Shown: positions 12,175 to 22,766, counted from the stretch's first letter. The stretch: 64,000 nt of DNA from Mytilus californianus (GCF_021869535.1 NW_026262581.1:117022771-117086770); one strand, 5' to 3'. Notes: a model not told the origin generated them from the sequence alone. Program-made: numbers and translations.

Positions 12175-13658
12175 TTTTTCAAATTTTGACCAGGCATTCA
12201 GTAGGTGGATATTTCACTGGTCGGGAATTCCAAACTTCTTTACATGCATCAATGCCATCTGCATGTGGAATATTCGTGTAGAGGGAGGTGACGTCCATAG
12301 AGACAAGTGTCGTGTCGGAGGGGAGTGGATTTAAGGCCTGCAATTTTCTAAGATAATCGGTAGTATCTTTGATGTGAGATGGTAAGTCCTCAACATGTTG
12401 ACGAAGATGGAAGTCAACGAATTCCGATATTTTTTCCGTCGGATGACCGTTCGCTGAAACTATAGGTCTTCCTGGGTTGTTGGCCTTATGAATTTTAGGT
12501 AAAAGATAAAATCTGCCCGGTTTTGGATTTTCTGGTTTCAAATATTCTAGAGTCTTTTCATCGATGAAACCATCGTTGTGCATTTCTACCAAACTATCAG
12601 TTATTTCTCTGCTAAAAGATGTTGTAGGATCAGAGTCTAGTTTTTGGTAGAACCTTGCATCGCCAAGTTGTCGTTCAGCCTCTTGAATATAGGCAGATTT
12701 ATCCATGACAACCACTGCACTGCCTTTGTCTGCAGGTTTAATGACGATATTGTCGTTAGATCGTAAGTTTTTTCAGTGCAGTTCGTTCTTCATTGGTAAG
12801 ATTGTCAAAAGGTTTATTGTTATTTCTAGTATTTCTAATAATGTCCGACTTAAAATTGTCAATAAATGATTCCAAGGTGGCATTTTTGCTCGGTTTAGGG
12901 ATCCAAGTACTCTTTTTTATAAATTTGTAGTTGTTTTCGTCTTCTGAAATTTCTGAGTCGCTATCCGAGCCTCTGTTGTTGTTCTCCTTCGACGCGAAAT
13001 ATTCCTTAATGCGTAGACTTCTGGCAAAATTGTCAAGGTCTTCCGACAATTTAGTTTCATTGACAGGGGCAGGTAAAGGACAGAAATTTAAGCCTCTCGA
13101 GAGAAGAGATGTTTCAGCTTCCGTTAACTGGTGTTTGGAAAGATTGACCACAATGTTGGAGGGCGAATCAGTCTCTAGTGACCTACGTTTAAAGCGCCTT
13201 ACTCGTTTTCTCTTTTTTTCAGATGGTAAAGAAGGATTGATATGTTCGATGCCATCCCTACGGAATTTTCTTTTCTGCCTTTCACTCAAATTTTGAGATT
13301 GTATGGTTGTTATGTCTTTAAGGCGAGCACTGATAGCATCACAATTGTCAGATGTGAGATCTTTTTTGCAGCTATTTGAAAGGGTGTGAAATTCGCCAGT
13401 AAGAGTTTTCAGATATTCTTCGCAGTGTTGTTTGAGGAGGACCATTAACCGCTTGGAACAATGGTAGAGGGTTTGATCCCATTTGCGAAGTAATGTGTTG
13501 GATAAATTGCCAGGTGTTTGTGGCATGAGCTTGATTTGTAGTCCGTTAGGAATACTTTCATTATACACATAATGGGTTAAATTAGATAAGTGGTGTTCAG
13601 TTCTAATTTGTTTTTGTTTAATAGCTCTAAGTTGTTTAAAATAATCATTGGTGTTCAT
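12175..13658 (-). pseudogene. Penelope-like element, N-terminal region and RT palm
   Basis: Reads on the minus strand from a start codon at 13658. The first 300 codons form the basic, helical N-terminal region of Penelope-like polyproteins, with a charged acidic stretch near residues 230-245. A one-base length change in an A-run near 12750 shifts the frame. Beyond it the RT palm continues with the class motif [16 protein letters not shown], then [18 protein letters not shown] and the catalytic [12 protein letters not shown] (first Asp) near 12290. The frame stops at 12179, before the second catalytic motif, so the copy is 3'-truncated. The missing half (the DD motif and endonuclease) is present upstream as a separate partial copy at 14.1-15.3 kb. 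Partial tandem arrangement is normal for this class. Family assignment is confident; the clade is not. Confidence 0.88.
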
Positions 13659-13829
13659 GATATAAGAGCTGAAAACTTAAATTCACTGGGATTATGTGAA
13701 TAACATAATACAGGTCATTCAGAGGAAAATAATATAGAAGTCTATAAAAAGGACCAACCAGCAAATTTACTATGTACCGGATCGTCTAGAAAAGACGATA
13801 CTGTGCAGATAAGGAAAAAATTATATAAG

Positions 13830-14028
13830 TCTAGAGATTTGCACAACGATACTAATATAAGATGGTATTATACGAAGATGTTGTTAATAAATCGTGTTGA
13901 CAAATATTTCGGCTTAACAAATAGCCTTCTTCGGTGTCAATTATTTTAACAATACTGATAATATGTATAAAAATAGCTCAATAATACAGGTAAGTTTTGG
14001 TCTATTGATTTAATCCAAAATCCTGAAC
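13830..14028 (+). repeat. Inverted-repeat arm (Penelope flank), left
   Basis: About 199 bases that match, as reverse complement, 15235-15433. Shared landmarks include CTAGAGATTTGCACAACGAT, AATAAATCGTGTTGACAAAT and CAGGTAAGTTTTGGTC. The arms enclose about 1.2 kb holding the endonuclease half of the element. The outer edge of this arm adjoins the 5' region of the downstream partial copy. Confidence 0.88.
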
Positions 14029-14109
14029 ATCATAATATAAAACAAAACTCAATACTCAAATATACGTGACTGTGTATATTTACAACCCAAAATGAGTGAA
14101 AAATAAAAC

Positions 14110-15285
14110 TTAGTATTTTTTATTGATGCCGTTTGGATGATGTACATTTAGTTCCTTTATCCAAAAGCTTTCCCGAACCTGTCGCTGGGCATCACTCCAG
14201 TGAATGTTCTGTTCAATCACTAGGATCTTCATGCGGTTAAAGTCATCAAGTGTGTGACCAGACTGTCTGAAATGCTGAGAAACTGGGAGAAGTGGCTTCT
14301 TAGAGATATCACTCCTATGGCCATTGAGGCGTTTGTGGAAAGGCTGCTTTGACTCACCAACATATTGGAGGCAACAAACCGAACATTCTAGAATGTAAAT
14401 AACATTCATACTTTTGCAGTTAACATTGCAAAATATCTTATAGTTATTTTCGGTTGCCTTACTGTGAAAAGTTGATGAGTGATGCATCTGTAGGCAGCAT
14501 TTGCAGCGTTTTTCATCACACGAACGACATTCTCCAGAAGTACTTCTATTATCAGACACTTCAGCCCGCACCAGCAGGTTACGCAGACTATTGGGTTGCC
14601 TAAAAGCTATCATGGGAGGCTCGGGAAAAATCTTGGATAGTTTGGAATTCTTTTCAACTGTTTTCCAATGCTCACGAATGACACCGAAGCTGTTTTTGAG
14701 AGATGGGTGGTAAGTAAGAACACATGGAGTCCTTTTATTTTTCTTTTTATATTTGTATTCTAACAGTTTACTCCTTGGAATAGTTTCCGCTTTCTGAAAG
14801 CCTTTTTGGATAGTTTTGTGTTTGTAGCCCCTTCTCTTCAAGCGGGTTTCGAGTTGACGTAGTTGTTTTTTAGTTGTTTCTGAGTTGGAACATATTCGCT
14901 TGACTCTGAGTGCCTGACTGTACGGGATGCTCTTAGTACAATGAGCAGGATGGCAACTTTTAGGGGACAGATATTGGTGAGTGTCAGTAGGCTTAGAATA
15001 TAGATCAGTGGATATGATGCCATCTGTGAGCGAGCTGGAGGTATCGAGGAAGGTGATTTTGGATTTAGATTTCTCATGAGTAAATTTGATACTTGGATGT
15101 ATGTTGTTAGCATGAGTGATGAATGTATCTAAATCCTCGTCACTTTTATTCCATTTCATATCCACATCATCTATAAATCTAAACCAGGAAAGCGGTTTTT
15201 CGATGGAAGATTCAAGGAGTTGTTTTTCTAAATGTTCAGGATTTTGGATTAAATCAATAGACCAAAACTTACCTGTATTATTGAG
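14110..15285 (-). pseudogene. Penelope-like element, RT C-terminus with GIY-YIG nuclease
   Basis: Open on the minus strand from about 15285, with no ATG at its head, to a stop at 14110. The RT catalytic motif FIDD is encoded at 15166-15177. After about 200 residues of thumb and linker comes a Cys-rich knuckle (CRSCDEKRCKCC, about residues 213-224 counting from 15165). It is followed by a GIY-YIG endonuclease: VIYILE near residue 255, QYVG near 267, KRLNGHR near 278 and a glutamate in QRQVRESFW near 332. RT fused to GIY-YIG is the defining architecture of endonuclease-bearing Penelope-like elements, where the nuclease nicks the target for cDNA priming. This copy lacks the N-terminal half, which lies just downstream in the other copy. 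About 70 bases of the 5' edge fall inside the inverted-repeat arm. Confidence 0.9.
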
Positions 15286-15433
15286 CTATTTTTATACATA
15301 TTATCAGTATTGTTAAAATAATTGACACCGAAGAAGGCTATTTGTTAAGCCGAAATATTTGTCAACACGATTTATTAACAACATCTTCGTATAATACCAT
15401 CTTATATTAGTATCGTTGTGCAAATCTCTAGAC
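15235..15433 (-). repeat. Inverted-repeat arm (Penelope flank), right
   Basis: Reverse complement of 13830-14028. The arm includes the first codons of the truncated reading frame, so it derives from element sequence and is not a separate transposon terminus. It contains a hairpin (GGCT/AGCC stem) near 15330-15352. Confidence 0.88.
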
Positions 15434-15456
15434 TTATATATATATATATATATATA
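15434..15456. repeat. (TA)n microsatellite
   Basis: A short uninterrupted TA run that separates the Penelope flank from the hammerhead-containing repeat. Confidence 0.9.
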
Positions 15457-15587
15457 CAGCACAAACAACATTTTCCAAAAGACCAAAAAAGTGAAAAAGT
15501 ATATTTTAACAAAACGCATTTGACTAACAGGTCAAATTAGGATGAACGGATCATATAAACCTCGAACAACAAATGTTTCGATTCCTA

Positions 15588-15631
15588 ACATCACTGAAGA
15601 GACATTAATTGTCGAAATCCGGATATGGTGT
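15588..15631 (+). ncRNA. Type I hammerhead ribozyme 1
   Basis: All conserved elements are present. Stem I 5' strand ACATCA (15588-15593) is followed by the core CTGAAGA (15594-15600). Stem II pairs GACA (15601-15604) with TGTC (15610-15613) around a 5-base loop. GAAA follows at 15614-15617. Stem III is two base pairs (A617-T624, T618-A623) closed by a CCGG loop. The cleavage nucleotide is A15625. Stem I 3' strand TGGTGT (15626-15631) pairs fully with the 5' strand, with one G-T wobble. Short stem III is characteristic of the minimal hammerheads of Penelope-like elements and animal retrozymes. Predicted cleavage is between 15625 and 15626. Confidence 0.88.
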
Positions 15632-16128
15632 ACAAAAATCTTTGCACCTTTGTTTGCGGTATACCATCTTTGCCGCAAGTTTATTGTTTTCTGTTTGGTA
15701 TTAAACTTTTAATTAAGATCCATTCATTACACCTTGTGATCCGTTTATTTGGCAATCGCCAATGGCAGTCAGCAGGGTTTAAGAACATTTGTTGTTCGAC
15801 CTGTTAGTCAAATGCGTTTTGTTAAAATATACTTTTTCACTTTTTTGGTCTTTTGGAAAATGTTGTTTGTGCTGTATTTAGACCCCTCTAACAAGAAATT
15901 TGTTTTTGCATGCACACGTATAAAAATTGCGGTTTTTATCCAACGCAATCATAGGTTTGAACGTTGTTTTCAATTTAGACTTGTTTATATTTTTTTCGTT
16001 TTGGCTTGTATTATATTTGCCTTCGGGTTTATATGATCCGTTTATTCTAATTTGACTCCTCAAAATTCGAGAGTCTATCCTAAATTGAGGTAAATTATAT
16101 GGCCTTCCAAATACTGTTTCGATTCCTA

Positions 16129-16172
16129 ACATCACTGAAGAGACATTAATTGTCGAAATCCGGATATGGTGT
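16129..16172 (+). ncRNA. Type I hammerhead ribozyme 2
   Basis: Identical in all paired and core positions to the ribozyme 541 bases upstream: core CTGAAGA at 16135-16141, stem II GACA/TGTC, GAAA at 16155-16158, CCGG-capped stem III, and cleavage predicted after A16166. Preservation of every invariant base in both copies argues against chance. Confidence 0.88.
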
Positions 16173-17639
16173 ACAAAAATCGTTGCACCTTTGTTTGCGG
16201 TATACCATCTTTGCCGCAAGTTTATTGTTTTCTGTTTGGTATTAAATTTTTAATTAAGATCCATTTATTACACCTTGTGATCCGTTTATTTGGCAATCGC
16301 CAATGGCAGTCAGCAGGGTTTAAGAACATTTGTTGTTCGACCTGTTAGTCAAATGCGTTTTGTTAAAATATACTTTTTCACTTTTTTGGTCTTTTGGAAA
16401 ATGTTGTTTGTGCTGTATTTAGACCCCTCTAACAAGAAATTTGTTTTTGCATGCACACGTATAAAAATTGCGGTTTTTATCCAACGCAATCATAGGTTTG
16501 AACGTTGTTTTCAATTTAGATGGATAAAAACCGCAATTTTTATACGTGTGCATGCAACACAAATTTCTTGGTAGAGGGGTCTAAATACAGCACAAACAAC
16601 ATTTTTCAAAAGATCAAATGAGTGAAAAGGTATATTTTAACAAAACGCATTTGACTAGCAGGTCGAACAACTGAACAACTGATATATATATATCCGAAAC
16701 AATAAAACTTCAAGTTGAAATGAGGAATGCTTCAGTATTGACAACTATAATCTATATTATCCGTTTCATTCACGTTCACATGATTTCATTAGAGATGTAT
16801 ACGTTATTTTTGTGTTTGCTATATCTGTTTTTGTTTACATTAATGTTCATGGTTATGCTTTTATATTTTTTAGGTGAACAATATTCTTTTCATACATGTA
16901 ACTTGAAACGACTTTATGTAAATAGCATTTGAAATATTCAGTTTATTGAAGGAGTGGTTTCTATTACCCAGTATAATTAAAAACAATACCATACCACTCC
17001 TTTGACACGTTAGAATATATTTCATTATTGTTTTAATTAAATCTATTTCAAAGAGGGAATAAAGGACAGAAATAATACAAAATGAGGAGGATATCCCATG
17101 ATAATAAATTTGCTGAAGAAAAAGAAAAAATATAAATATAAATTTCTTAAAGCTTTATACTGCAAAATATCAATAATACCAGAAAAAATAATAATTCGAA
17201 AAACCATTAATGTTAGCAGTTTATTTTGATTCAGATACATTTTCTAGGACATTTGTTTTGTATTTTCATTTCAGACAAGACTTTCACATTAAGCAGACAT
17301 GTATGGCTTCACAAAAAACATTATTCAGATTTCTGCATCCAGTTTTAAAAAGTATTATGTCCACAGTTACATGAAAAAAAATACGATTAGTGGCGCCATT
17401 GTCAATGATACAGACACCCACCAAAAAAAAACTCCAATAAACGGTAAATATGTGACGTAAAAAATAAATGCATGTCTGTAAATCGCAAGTTTTAAACATG
17501 TATGATCTGCATTCAAGGAAGAAGTCACAGAAAGACGCGTACTTTTCCATTCAGTATCTATATTGATCTTCCCGCGGAAAATAAACAGAGACCAATTGAC
17601 ATTCCCTCAACTTTTAATATATGATGTTGCTAGCACGGT

Positions 17640-17890
17640 TTTGTGATAAGCTTTTTTGAGTGATTGTTCGATTATAGTTGTTTGTATAACGCCCAGTGGC
17701 AAGTATTTCGTGTATATTCAAGACGAGAACAAATTAATCATACATCTAATAAGTACGTTCTGCAAAGAGGGTCAACTGGGTGACGGGCGAGAATTTCGAT
17801 TGTCATTGGAGAATAAGGGTATTTTGGAATTAAGACCAATTATGTGGGGTCATCAGTTTAACTGTGCGGGATGTACAAAACGCAGTTAAT
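17640..17890 (+). repeat. Dispersed repeat family E, coding-like fragment
   Basis: Contains GCCCAGTGGCAAGTATTTCG and GAATTTCGATTGTCATTGGA and reads open for 77 codons. A shorter, damaged relative with GAGAACAAATTAACAATAAA and TTTAGACTGTCATTGGAAAA lies at 18190-18490. I recognise the pattern as a repeat common in mussel sequences. The open frame is probably fortuitous or the remnant of an old coding repeat. Confidence 0.5.
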
Positions 17891-18189
17891 CTGAGCGAAG
17901 CGTTAAGAGAATTCAGCAGAATTATCCGCATTTCTCAAGGTTCATTAAATGTTAAATCTTATACATATTGATATTTCTAAATATTTAAAAAAAATATTTG
18001 CACCTGTACTTTAAGCAGATAAAACATAAGGAGTTCATCATGTAAATTAATTAGTTGGACGTATTACGAGTTTACTGTCTTATAACTTTATGTTTTTTTT
18101 CTATATAAAGTCTGAAACATGACTGAAATTCTAGATACAATGATATACTATTTAATTGATTGATTGATTGGTGTTTCGTAACAACAAGT

Positions 18190-18490
18190 GACAAATCAAG
18201 TAAATCAATTTTATTCAGGAAGAGAACAAATTAACAATAAATACCAAGGGGAAGTTCTACAAAGTGGATCAACCGGGCTGTGAATGGTAATTTAGACTGT
18301 CATTGGAAAATGAAGGTATGATGAAAAGGTGCATTTAGGCTATCACCCTTCCCCCCTCCCAACCCCAAAGAGTTGTTGCAGAGATCATGACACTTTCCCT
18401 ACACGGGCATCGGATTTAACGTCCAAATTCTAACCCGACATGCTTGCGTATTTGTACATTCCGCACAGCCAAACTGATGCACTTTATAAG
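18190..18490 (+). repeat. Dispersed repeat family E, second fragment
   Basis: Diverged relative of 17640-17890 carrying the AACAAATTAACAATAAAT and GACTGTCATTGGAAAATGAA blocks. It is interrupted by a C-rich stretch near 18350 and ends near the CCGCACAGCCAAACTGATGC block, which is inverted relative to the GTTTAACTGTGCGG block of the first copy. Confidence 0.45.
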
Positions 18491-19404
18491 CGTAGGTTTA
18501 ACTGCCTTATGGGAGAAGTCCATGGATGACCATATTTCTTCCCCCCAGTCATCCATATTGGGTTTATAATAATGAATGAAACACAATCATTACATAATTA
18601 TACTTGCCACATGCGTATCCATTTTTTGTTATCTTTATAGATGAAGAACAAATAATATTTGATCATGTTTATCCTTGTATCTCCTATCTCTTTAAGTTAT
18701 TTTCCCGTCTATATAGTCAAATAGCCAAAACTTTGTTAGAGGTAGATTTGATTATGTCGTTAACATAATTCAATAACACACAAGAAGGATATGATCTAGA
18801 AAATGCGCAGTCATATAAGAATACTTCTCTCGTATTAAGAAAGAAATTCGAAAGAAAAACAATCCTTTATTGTGTATGTTTTTTTTTACATGTTTGCTAT
18901 TTTATTTTATTAGATTTCCTTTGTAAGAGTAACTGTAACACCATCTCAATATAGAAGTTTTTAAGCAGTGTTTCTGCGGAATTTCAGGTTTTTTCCGTAT
19001 TTTTTTTCTTGTACAGTGCAATCTGTCGAAGAGACCACCTAATTTAAAACACCCGAGGTAAGAGAACCATTTATCTAAAAAGAAGGAGATATGGATAAGC
19101 GTCGTCAATTAATAAAACAATTTAACCAAAGAGATCCCTAGAGTACCAATACCACTTTTAAGAAGGACCATAAGTAAGATTAAATCTACCTTATTTAACA
19201 CCCTTATGCTTTTAGTGCTTGTGTTTTCACCAATCACTATAACACTTTACAGCAAAACTAACAATTTACATTTTTAAAATAAGTGAAGATGTTAAATGAA
19301 TCAAAGCAAAATTAATCTTATAAATATATTTAAATATTTCCAAAATATTTTCAAATTAACTTTCATTTGCAAGAATAAAAACTAATAACAATTTACAAAC
19401 TATG

Positions 19405-19635
19405 TAAAAAGTAAAATCACAAAAATACTGAACTCCGAGGAAAATTCAATCGGAAAGTCCCTAATCACATGGCAAAATCAAATGACAAAACACATCAAAC
19501 GAATGGACAACAACTGTCATATTCCTGACTTGGTACAGGCATTTTCAAATGTAGAAAATGGTGGATTGAACCTGGTTTTATAGCGCTAAACCTCTCACTT
19601 GTACGACAGTCTTATCAAATTCCGTTATAGAATAT
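19405..19635 (+). repeat. Dispersed repeat family B copy
   Basis: Landmarks ACTGAACTCCGAGGAAAATT, AACTGTCATATTCCTGACTT and ACCTCTCACTTGTACGACAG match 36.6 kb and 62.7 kb in the same orientation and 3.65 kb in reverse. The 36.6 and 62.7 kb copies extend about 300 bases further at the right end. Confidence 0.75.
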
Positions 19636-20987
19636 AATTATAGAACTGCATTGTCCGTGGTATGCTATCTACTTTGTTTTTTATTAACCTTTCCATTTTT
19701 TCTTAAAAGATACTGCAGTCCTTAGAAAACAAGGACCCTTTCCAATAGTGTTTACAGTAAAAAAAAGAAATCCCAAATGAAAAGATGCAAATAACAACGT
19801 GTTAGAACCGGTATTTATGTTGTTGGTATTTTAATGAAGAACTTTCATCATCAACCTTTACATGGGTTTTACAGACTGACACATGCAGGATTGGTTGATC
19901 GTCATTCAGACAAAAATTCGGATACACACTGATTTTCATCGCCTGATTAATTTACACACAAAAAAAACCCCATCTTTTCTCTATGTGCATTGCCTTCGTA
20001 CATATATATTTATCTCTGAGATCGTCTCCTAGAATTTGTTTTATTAAAATGTTTCAGTAGTGTTTTTATTTAAGGACTTTTATGTATTGTACGGTACAAA
20101 CTGGTTATTTTTATCTTTATGAACCGCAGAATGCGTTTTGTTTGTGTTTTTGTTTTTGTACTATTGTTTTTTTTGTAAAAGTAAAATGAATAATACACAA
20201 ATTTAATAATAGTACAGCTGTTTGCAGTTGTTGCACAGTGTTTAAGCGGAATCAGATTATTTTTATAATTTGTTTTTCCTTCATCATTGAAATCTGCTTG
20301 AGGGACAACTTATGATGAAAGGTCATTTGAGTTAGGAGACCAGCTGATAGCAAATTCACTACTAAATAAGGTTATTTTTCTCAACTCCCTGAGTGGTTTT
20401 ATGAAATAAAAAATAATCAAACACCAGAAGCCACACTTATAGTTTATTATTATTATACATAACTCAGTATATGATAATTTGATATAAAATAAAAAGTCAA
20501 GGAAATTTCCTTAAAAGGGATTAATTCTTTTTATACACTAATTATAAGTTAACAAAAATAATACCAGCTGCTATTCAATATAAAAACCTACGTAAAACTA
20601 TAAAGCTGGAAAAAGATCGCTTGGTAGAATTCATCAAAATGATTAGATTGATTTCTTTTCTAACTCTAATAAATATGTCTTGTAAAGCCATATGAAGTCT
20701 ATATATATATATTGTTTTTTTTAATACAAACAAGAAAGATAGCGGTACAGTCATGGCAAAAACAGATATTAAAGACAACTATTACACCGGAAAATGTTTT
20801 GATCGCGGAAATAGTTGACTAAAGTTTTCTACCATTGAGTTATATTTTTGTGCCATTGAGTAAGCTGTTCTGTGGAGTACAACATCACTATATTTACTGA
20901 CGCTATATTACCATTACCTCTTGTAATCAATGGACGTATAACTTAGCCGTATTCGAAATTCAACATCAGTGCACTTAATTGGCAGCA

Positions 20988-20993
20988 TTTATT
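20988..20993 (-). promoter_or_regulatory. Poly(A) signal for the GPCR gene
   Basis: AATAAA on the minus strand, about 105 bases beyond the stop codon of the receptor gene. It is the nearest canonical hexamer. Confidence 0.5.
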
Positions 20994-21095
20994 ATAAGTA
21001 ACATATCACACAAATAGCATAGTTATACTATTAATAACACTTGTACAGCTTCTAAATGTTAATATGTAATGTGACACTGAAAAAGGAGGATACAT

Positions 21096-22157
21096 TCAGG
21101 AATTAATAGACTGTATCATCGGACCAACTGTATTTTGTTTCACTGCAAGTATTTTATAAAATGCGATGCGATATCTCGAATGAAGAAGTGGATACAAAAT
21201 TGGATTAATAGTCGAATTCAACCAGAGAATCCAAAAAGTAAACTCGAACAATTTAGAGTTAATACAATCCCTTCCACAGATGGTACTTGTTGTAGCTAGA
21301 ACCTCGTATGGCATCCAACAGATTGCAAACATAAACACAAAAATAAAGAGAGATCTAGCCGCCTTTCTGTCACGTTGTAAGGCAATTTTCTGGTGGTTAT
21401 TGTCAGACTTACCGGTAGTTACAATCATTTCCTGTTCATCCAATACAATTCTAGATGGTCCCGTCTCAGAGGAAGATGGTGCTGGACGTGGCGTCGATAT
21501 TTGTCGAGAATTTTGTATTGATGGCCAAAATTTCTTACTTCTTCGTCGAATACTCAAGTATACAAGCAAATTGAAGGTAGAAACTGTAACAAATGGAAAT
21601 ACAAATTCGATGCATGCACCAATCGAAAGGACGGTCACATTATTGTTGTATGGCAAAAAACATTCTCCATCCGGTATAACGCGCCCTTTTGTCACCTCCC
21701 AGAGGCAAATGGCTGGAACAAAGTACAACGTGGGTATAACCCATGGGATAAGAATAAATATAACTAGTAAAGTCGTGGTTTGATTATTCCTTGCCCAAAG
21801 CGGATATGCAACTTGTATATAACGGTCCAAACTTATGATGAATATATTTATAGCCGAAGCCGCCGGTGTAATATAATCAATCACAAGCCAAATGAGGCAC
21901 ATTCCATGTCCCAAAGACCACCTACCAGTCAACACGTACGGTGCGTAAAAAGGAATACATATAGCTCCTATGATCAAGTCAGATATTGCTAAGTTTAGGA
22001 TCAAATAATCACTGAAGGTTCGTAGATTCTTTACTTTAATGAAAGCCAATAAAACAATAAAATTACCAAAAATTGTAAGTATGATACATATCGCAATCAA
22101 ACTTCCAATAATAGCGGTAACCGGAACGGAAAACACTAAAGAATCTGAATTGCTCAT
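21096..22157 (-). CDS. Histamine H3-like G protein-coupled receptor
   Basis: Intronless 353-residue class A rhodopsin-like receptor. Seven membrane segments are readable. TM1 contains GN at 31-32, TM2 LNLAISD at 54-60. TM3 has WLVIDY with Asp94 at the amine-binding position 3.32, and ends in DRY (111-113). A second-loop Cys166 pairs with Cys87. TM5 has Glu184, which falls at position 5.46 (IEFVFPF), the histamine-binding glutamate of H3/H4 receptors. TM6 has CWMPY (280-284) and TM7 NPILY (318-322). The segment IPFYAPYVLTGRWSLGHGMC is strikingly H3-like. The third intracellular loop (about 204-265) is basic and Ser/Pro-rich, and the C-tail is short. An in-frame stop lies upstream of the first ATG with no intervening ATG, which fixes the start. 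Histamine is the likely ligand; muscarinic-type receptors are the nearest alternative. Lack of introns may reflect retroposition or lineage-wide intron loss. Confidence 0.92.
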   Translation of the reverse strand: MSNSDSLVFSVPVTAIIGSLIAICIILTIFGNFIVLLAFIKVKNLRTFSDYLILNLAISDLIIGAICIPFYAPYVLTGRWSLGHGMCLIWLVIDYITPAASAINIFIISLDRYIQVAYPLWARNNQTTTLLVIFILIPWVIPTLYFVPAICLWEVTKGRVIPDGECFLPYNNNVTVLSIGACIEFVFPFVTVSTFNLLVYLSIRRRSKKFWPSIQNSRQISTPRPAPSSSETGPSRIVLDEQEMIVTTGKSDNNHQKIALQRDRKAARSLFIFVFMFAICWMPYEVLATTSTICGRDCINSKLFEFTFWILWLNSTINPILYPLLHSRYRIAFYKILAVKQNTVGPMIQSINS

Positions 22158-22409
22158 CGCTCTTTTTGTTACTGATTCAAACGAAATTGATGAATGTGTT
22201 GGTTTACAGTTATCATGTACATTTTGTCCTTCAGAAATGTTATTTCATATCAACATTTGTTCGCGCACTTGTTGCTAAGTTCAACAACACAAATTCCCAC
22301 AGTCTTTACATATTTCATTTTACTTGACACAAAAGGAAATATACTACAGTTTCAGACAATGGAAATCCATTTACTGGTTAGTTCTTGAAATTTCCCAATA
22401 TCCATCCAA

Positions 22410-22420
22410 CATATATACAA
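22410..22420 (-). promoter_or_regulatory. Possible TATA element upstream of the GPCR
   Basis: TATATAT sequence about 255 bases before the receptor start codon on the minus strand. In such AT-rich DNA this can occur by chance; it is listed only for its position. Confidence 0.25.
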
Positions 22421-22718
22421 TTCATCAATTCCAAGTCAATTAATGTTGGTTTTTATTTAAATTGCTGACACAGAAAGCACCTACATGGAACCTACGGCCT
22501 GTAATCTTTGATAAGTTTTAATGTAAAGCTATCCTCATACGCTCCATTAGACAGTAAAGAAAAAAAATATGAATTAATATCCAACATGTAAAAACCTGCA
22601 ACCCGGACCGATTATAATTATTTCAGTCTTGGTTAGATGAATAATTAAATCTGTAAACAAACTAATCAGTTTGAAACTTCCAAATGTCAAATCAATTTCT
22701 TTTTCTTGATTTAAGGTT

Positions 22719-22726
22719 TGACGTCA
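22719..22726. promoter_or_regulatory. Consensus CRE (TGACGTCA)
   Basis: Perfect palindromic cAMP response element about 560 bases upstream of the receptor start. Together with the duplicated E-boxes at 22777 and 22803 it forms a small cluster of strong consensus sites in otherwise AT-rich DNA, suggesting a promoter or enhancer for the receptor gene. This is inference from motif and position only. Confidence 0.45.
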
Positions 22727-22766
22727 AATTTAAAGGATGCAAACAGAAGGAGGAGCAATCTCCACG

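Larger units (their letters stand above)
15457..16672 (+). mobile_element. Retrozyme-like locus with two hammerhead ribozymes
   Basis: A 406-bp segment at 15574-15979 recurs almost unchanged at 16115-16520, offset 541 bases; I see about three differences. Each copy starts with a complete type I hammerhead ribozyme. The interval between the two predicted cleavage sites (15626-16166) is exactly one 541-nt unit. It has no convincing open reading frame. At the left edge, 15457-15533 is an inverted fragment of 15799-15875, and 15530-15566 resembles the inverse of 16017-16053. On the right, 16521-16672 is a diverged inverted copy of about 16338-16500, giving a snapback. Tandem hammerheads spaced by a few hundred bases with no coding capacity are the hallmark of retrozymes, non-autonomous retroelements that spread through circular RNA; animal versions have been reported, including in bivalves. 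Confidence 0.8.

Noticed and set aside
13894..13940. Hairpin in the Penelope inverted arms (minus strand here, plus strand near 15325-15370) resembling a hammerhead: CGAAGA, GGCT/AGCC stem, GAAA.
   Set aside because: The conserved U4 is C, there is an unpaired base at the foot of stem II, and no stem I forms around a usable cleavage site. It may be a decayed ribozyme or an unrelated conserved hairpin; not called as active.
15749..16574. Paired 94-95 codon open frames in the ribozyme repeat.
   Set aside because: They duplicate because the DNA is duplicated, use no recognisable domain, and overlap minus-strand frames equally long.
21280..21783. 167-codon open frame on the plus strand.
   Set aside because: Antisense shadow of the receptor gene.
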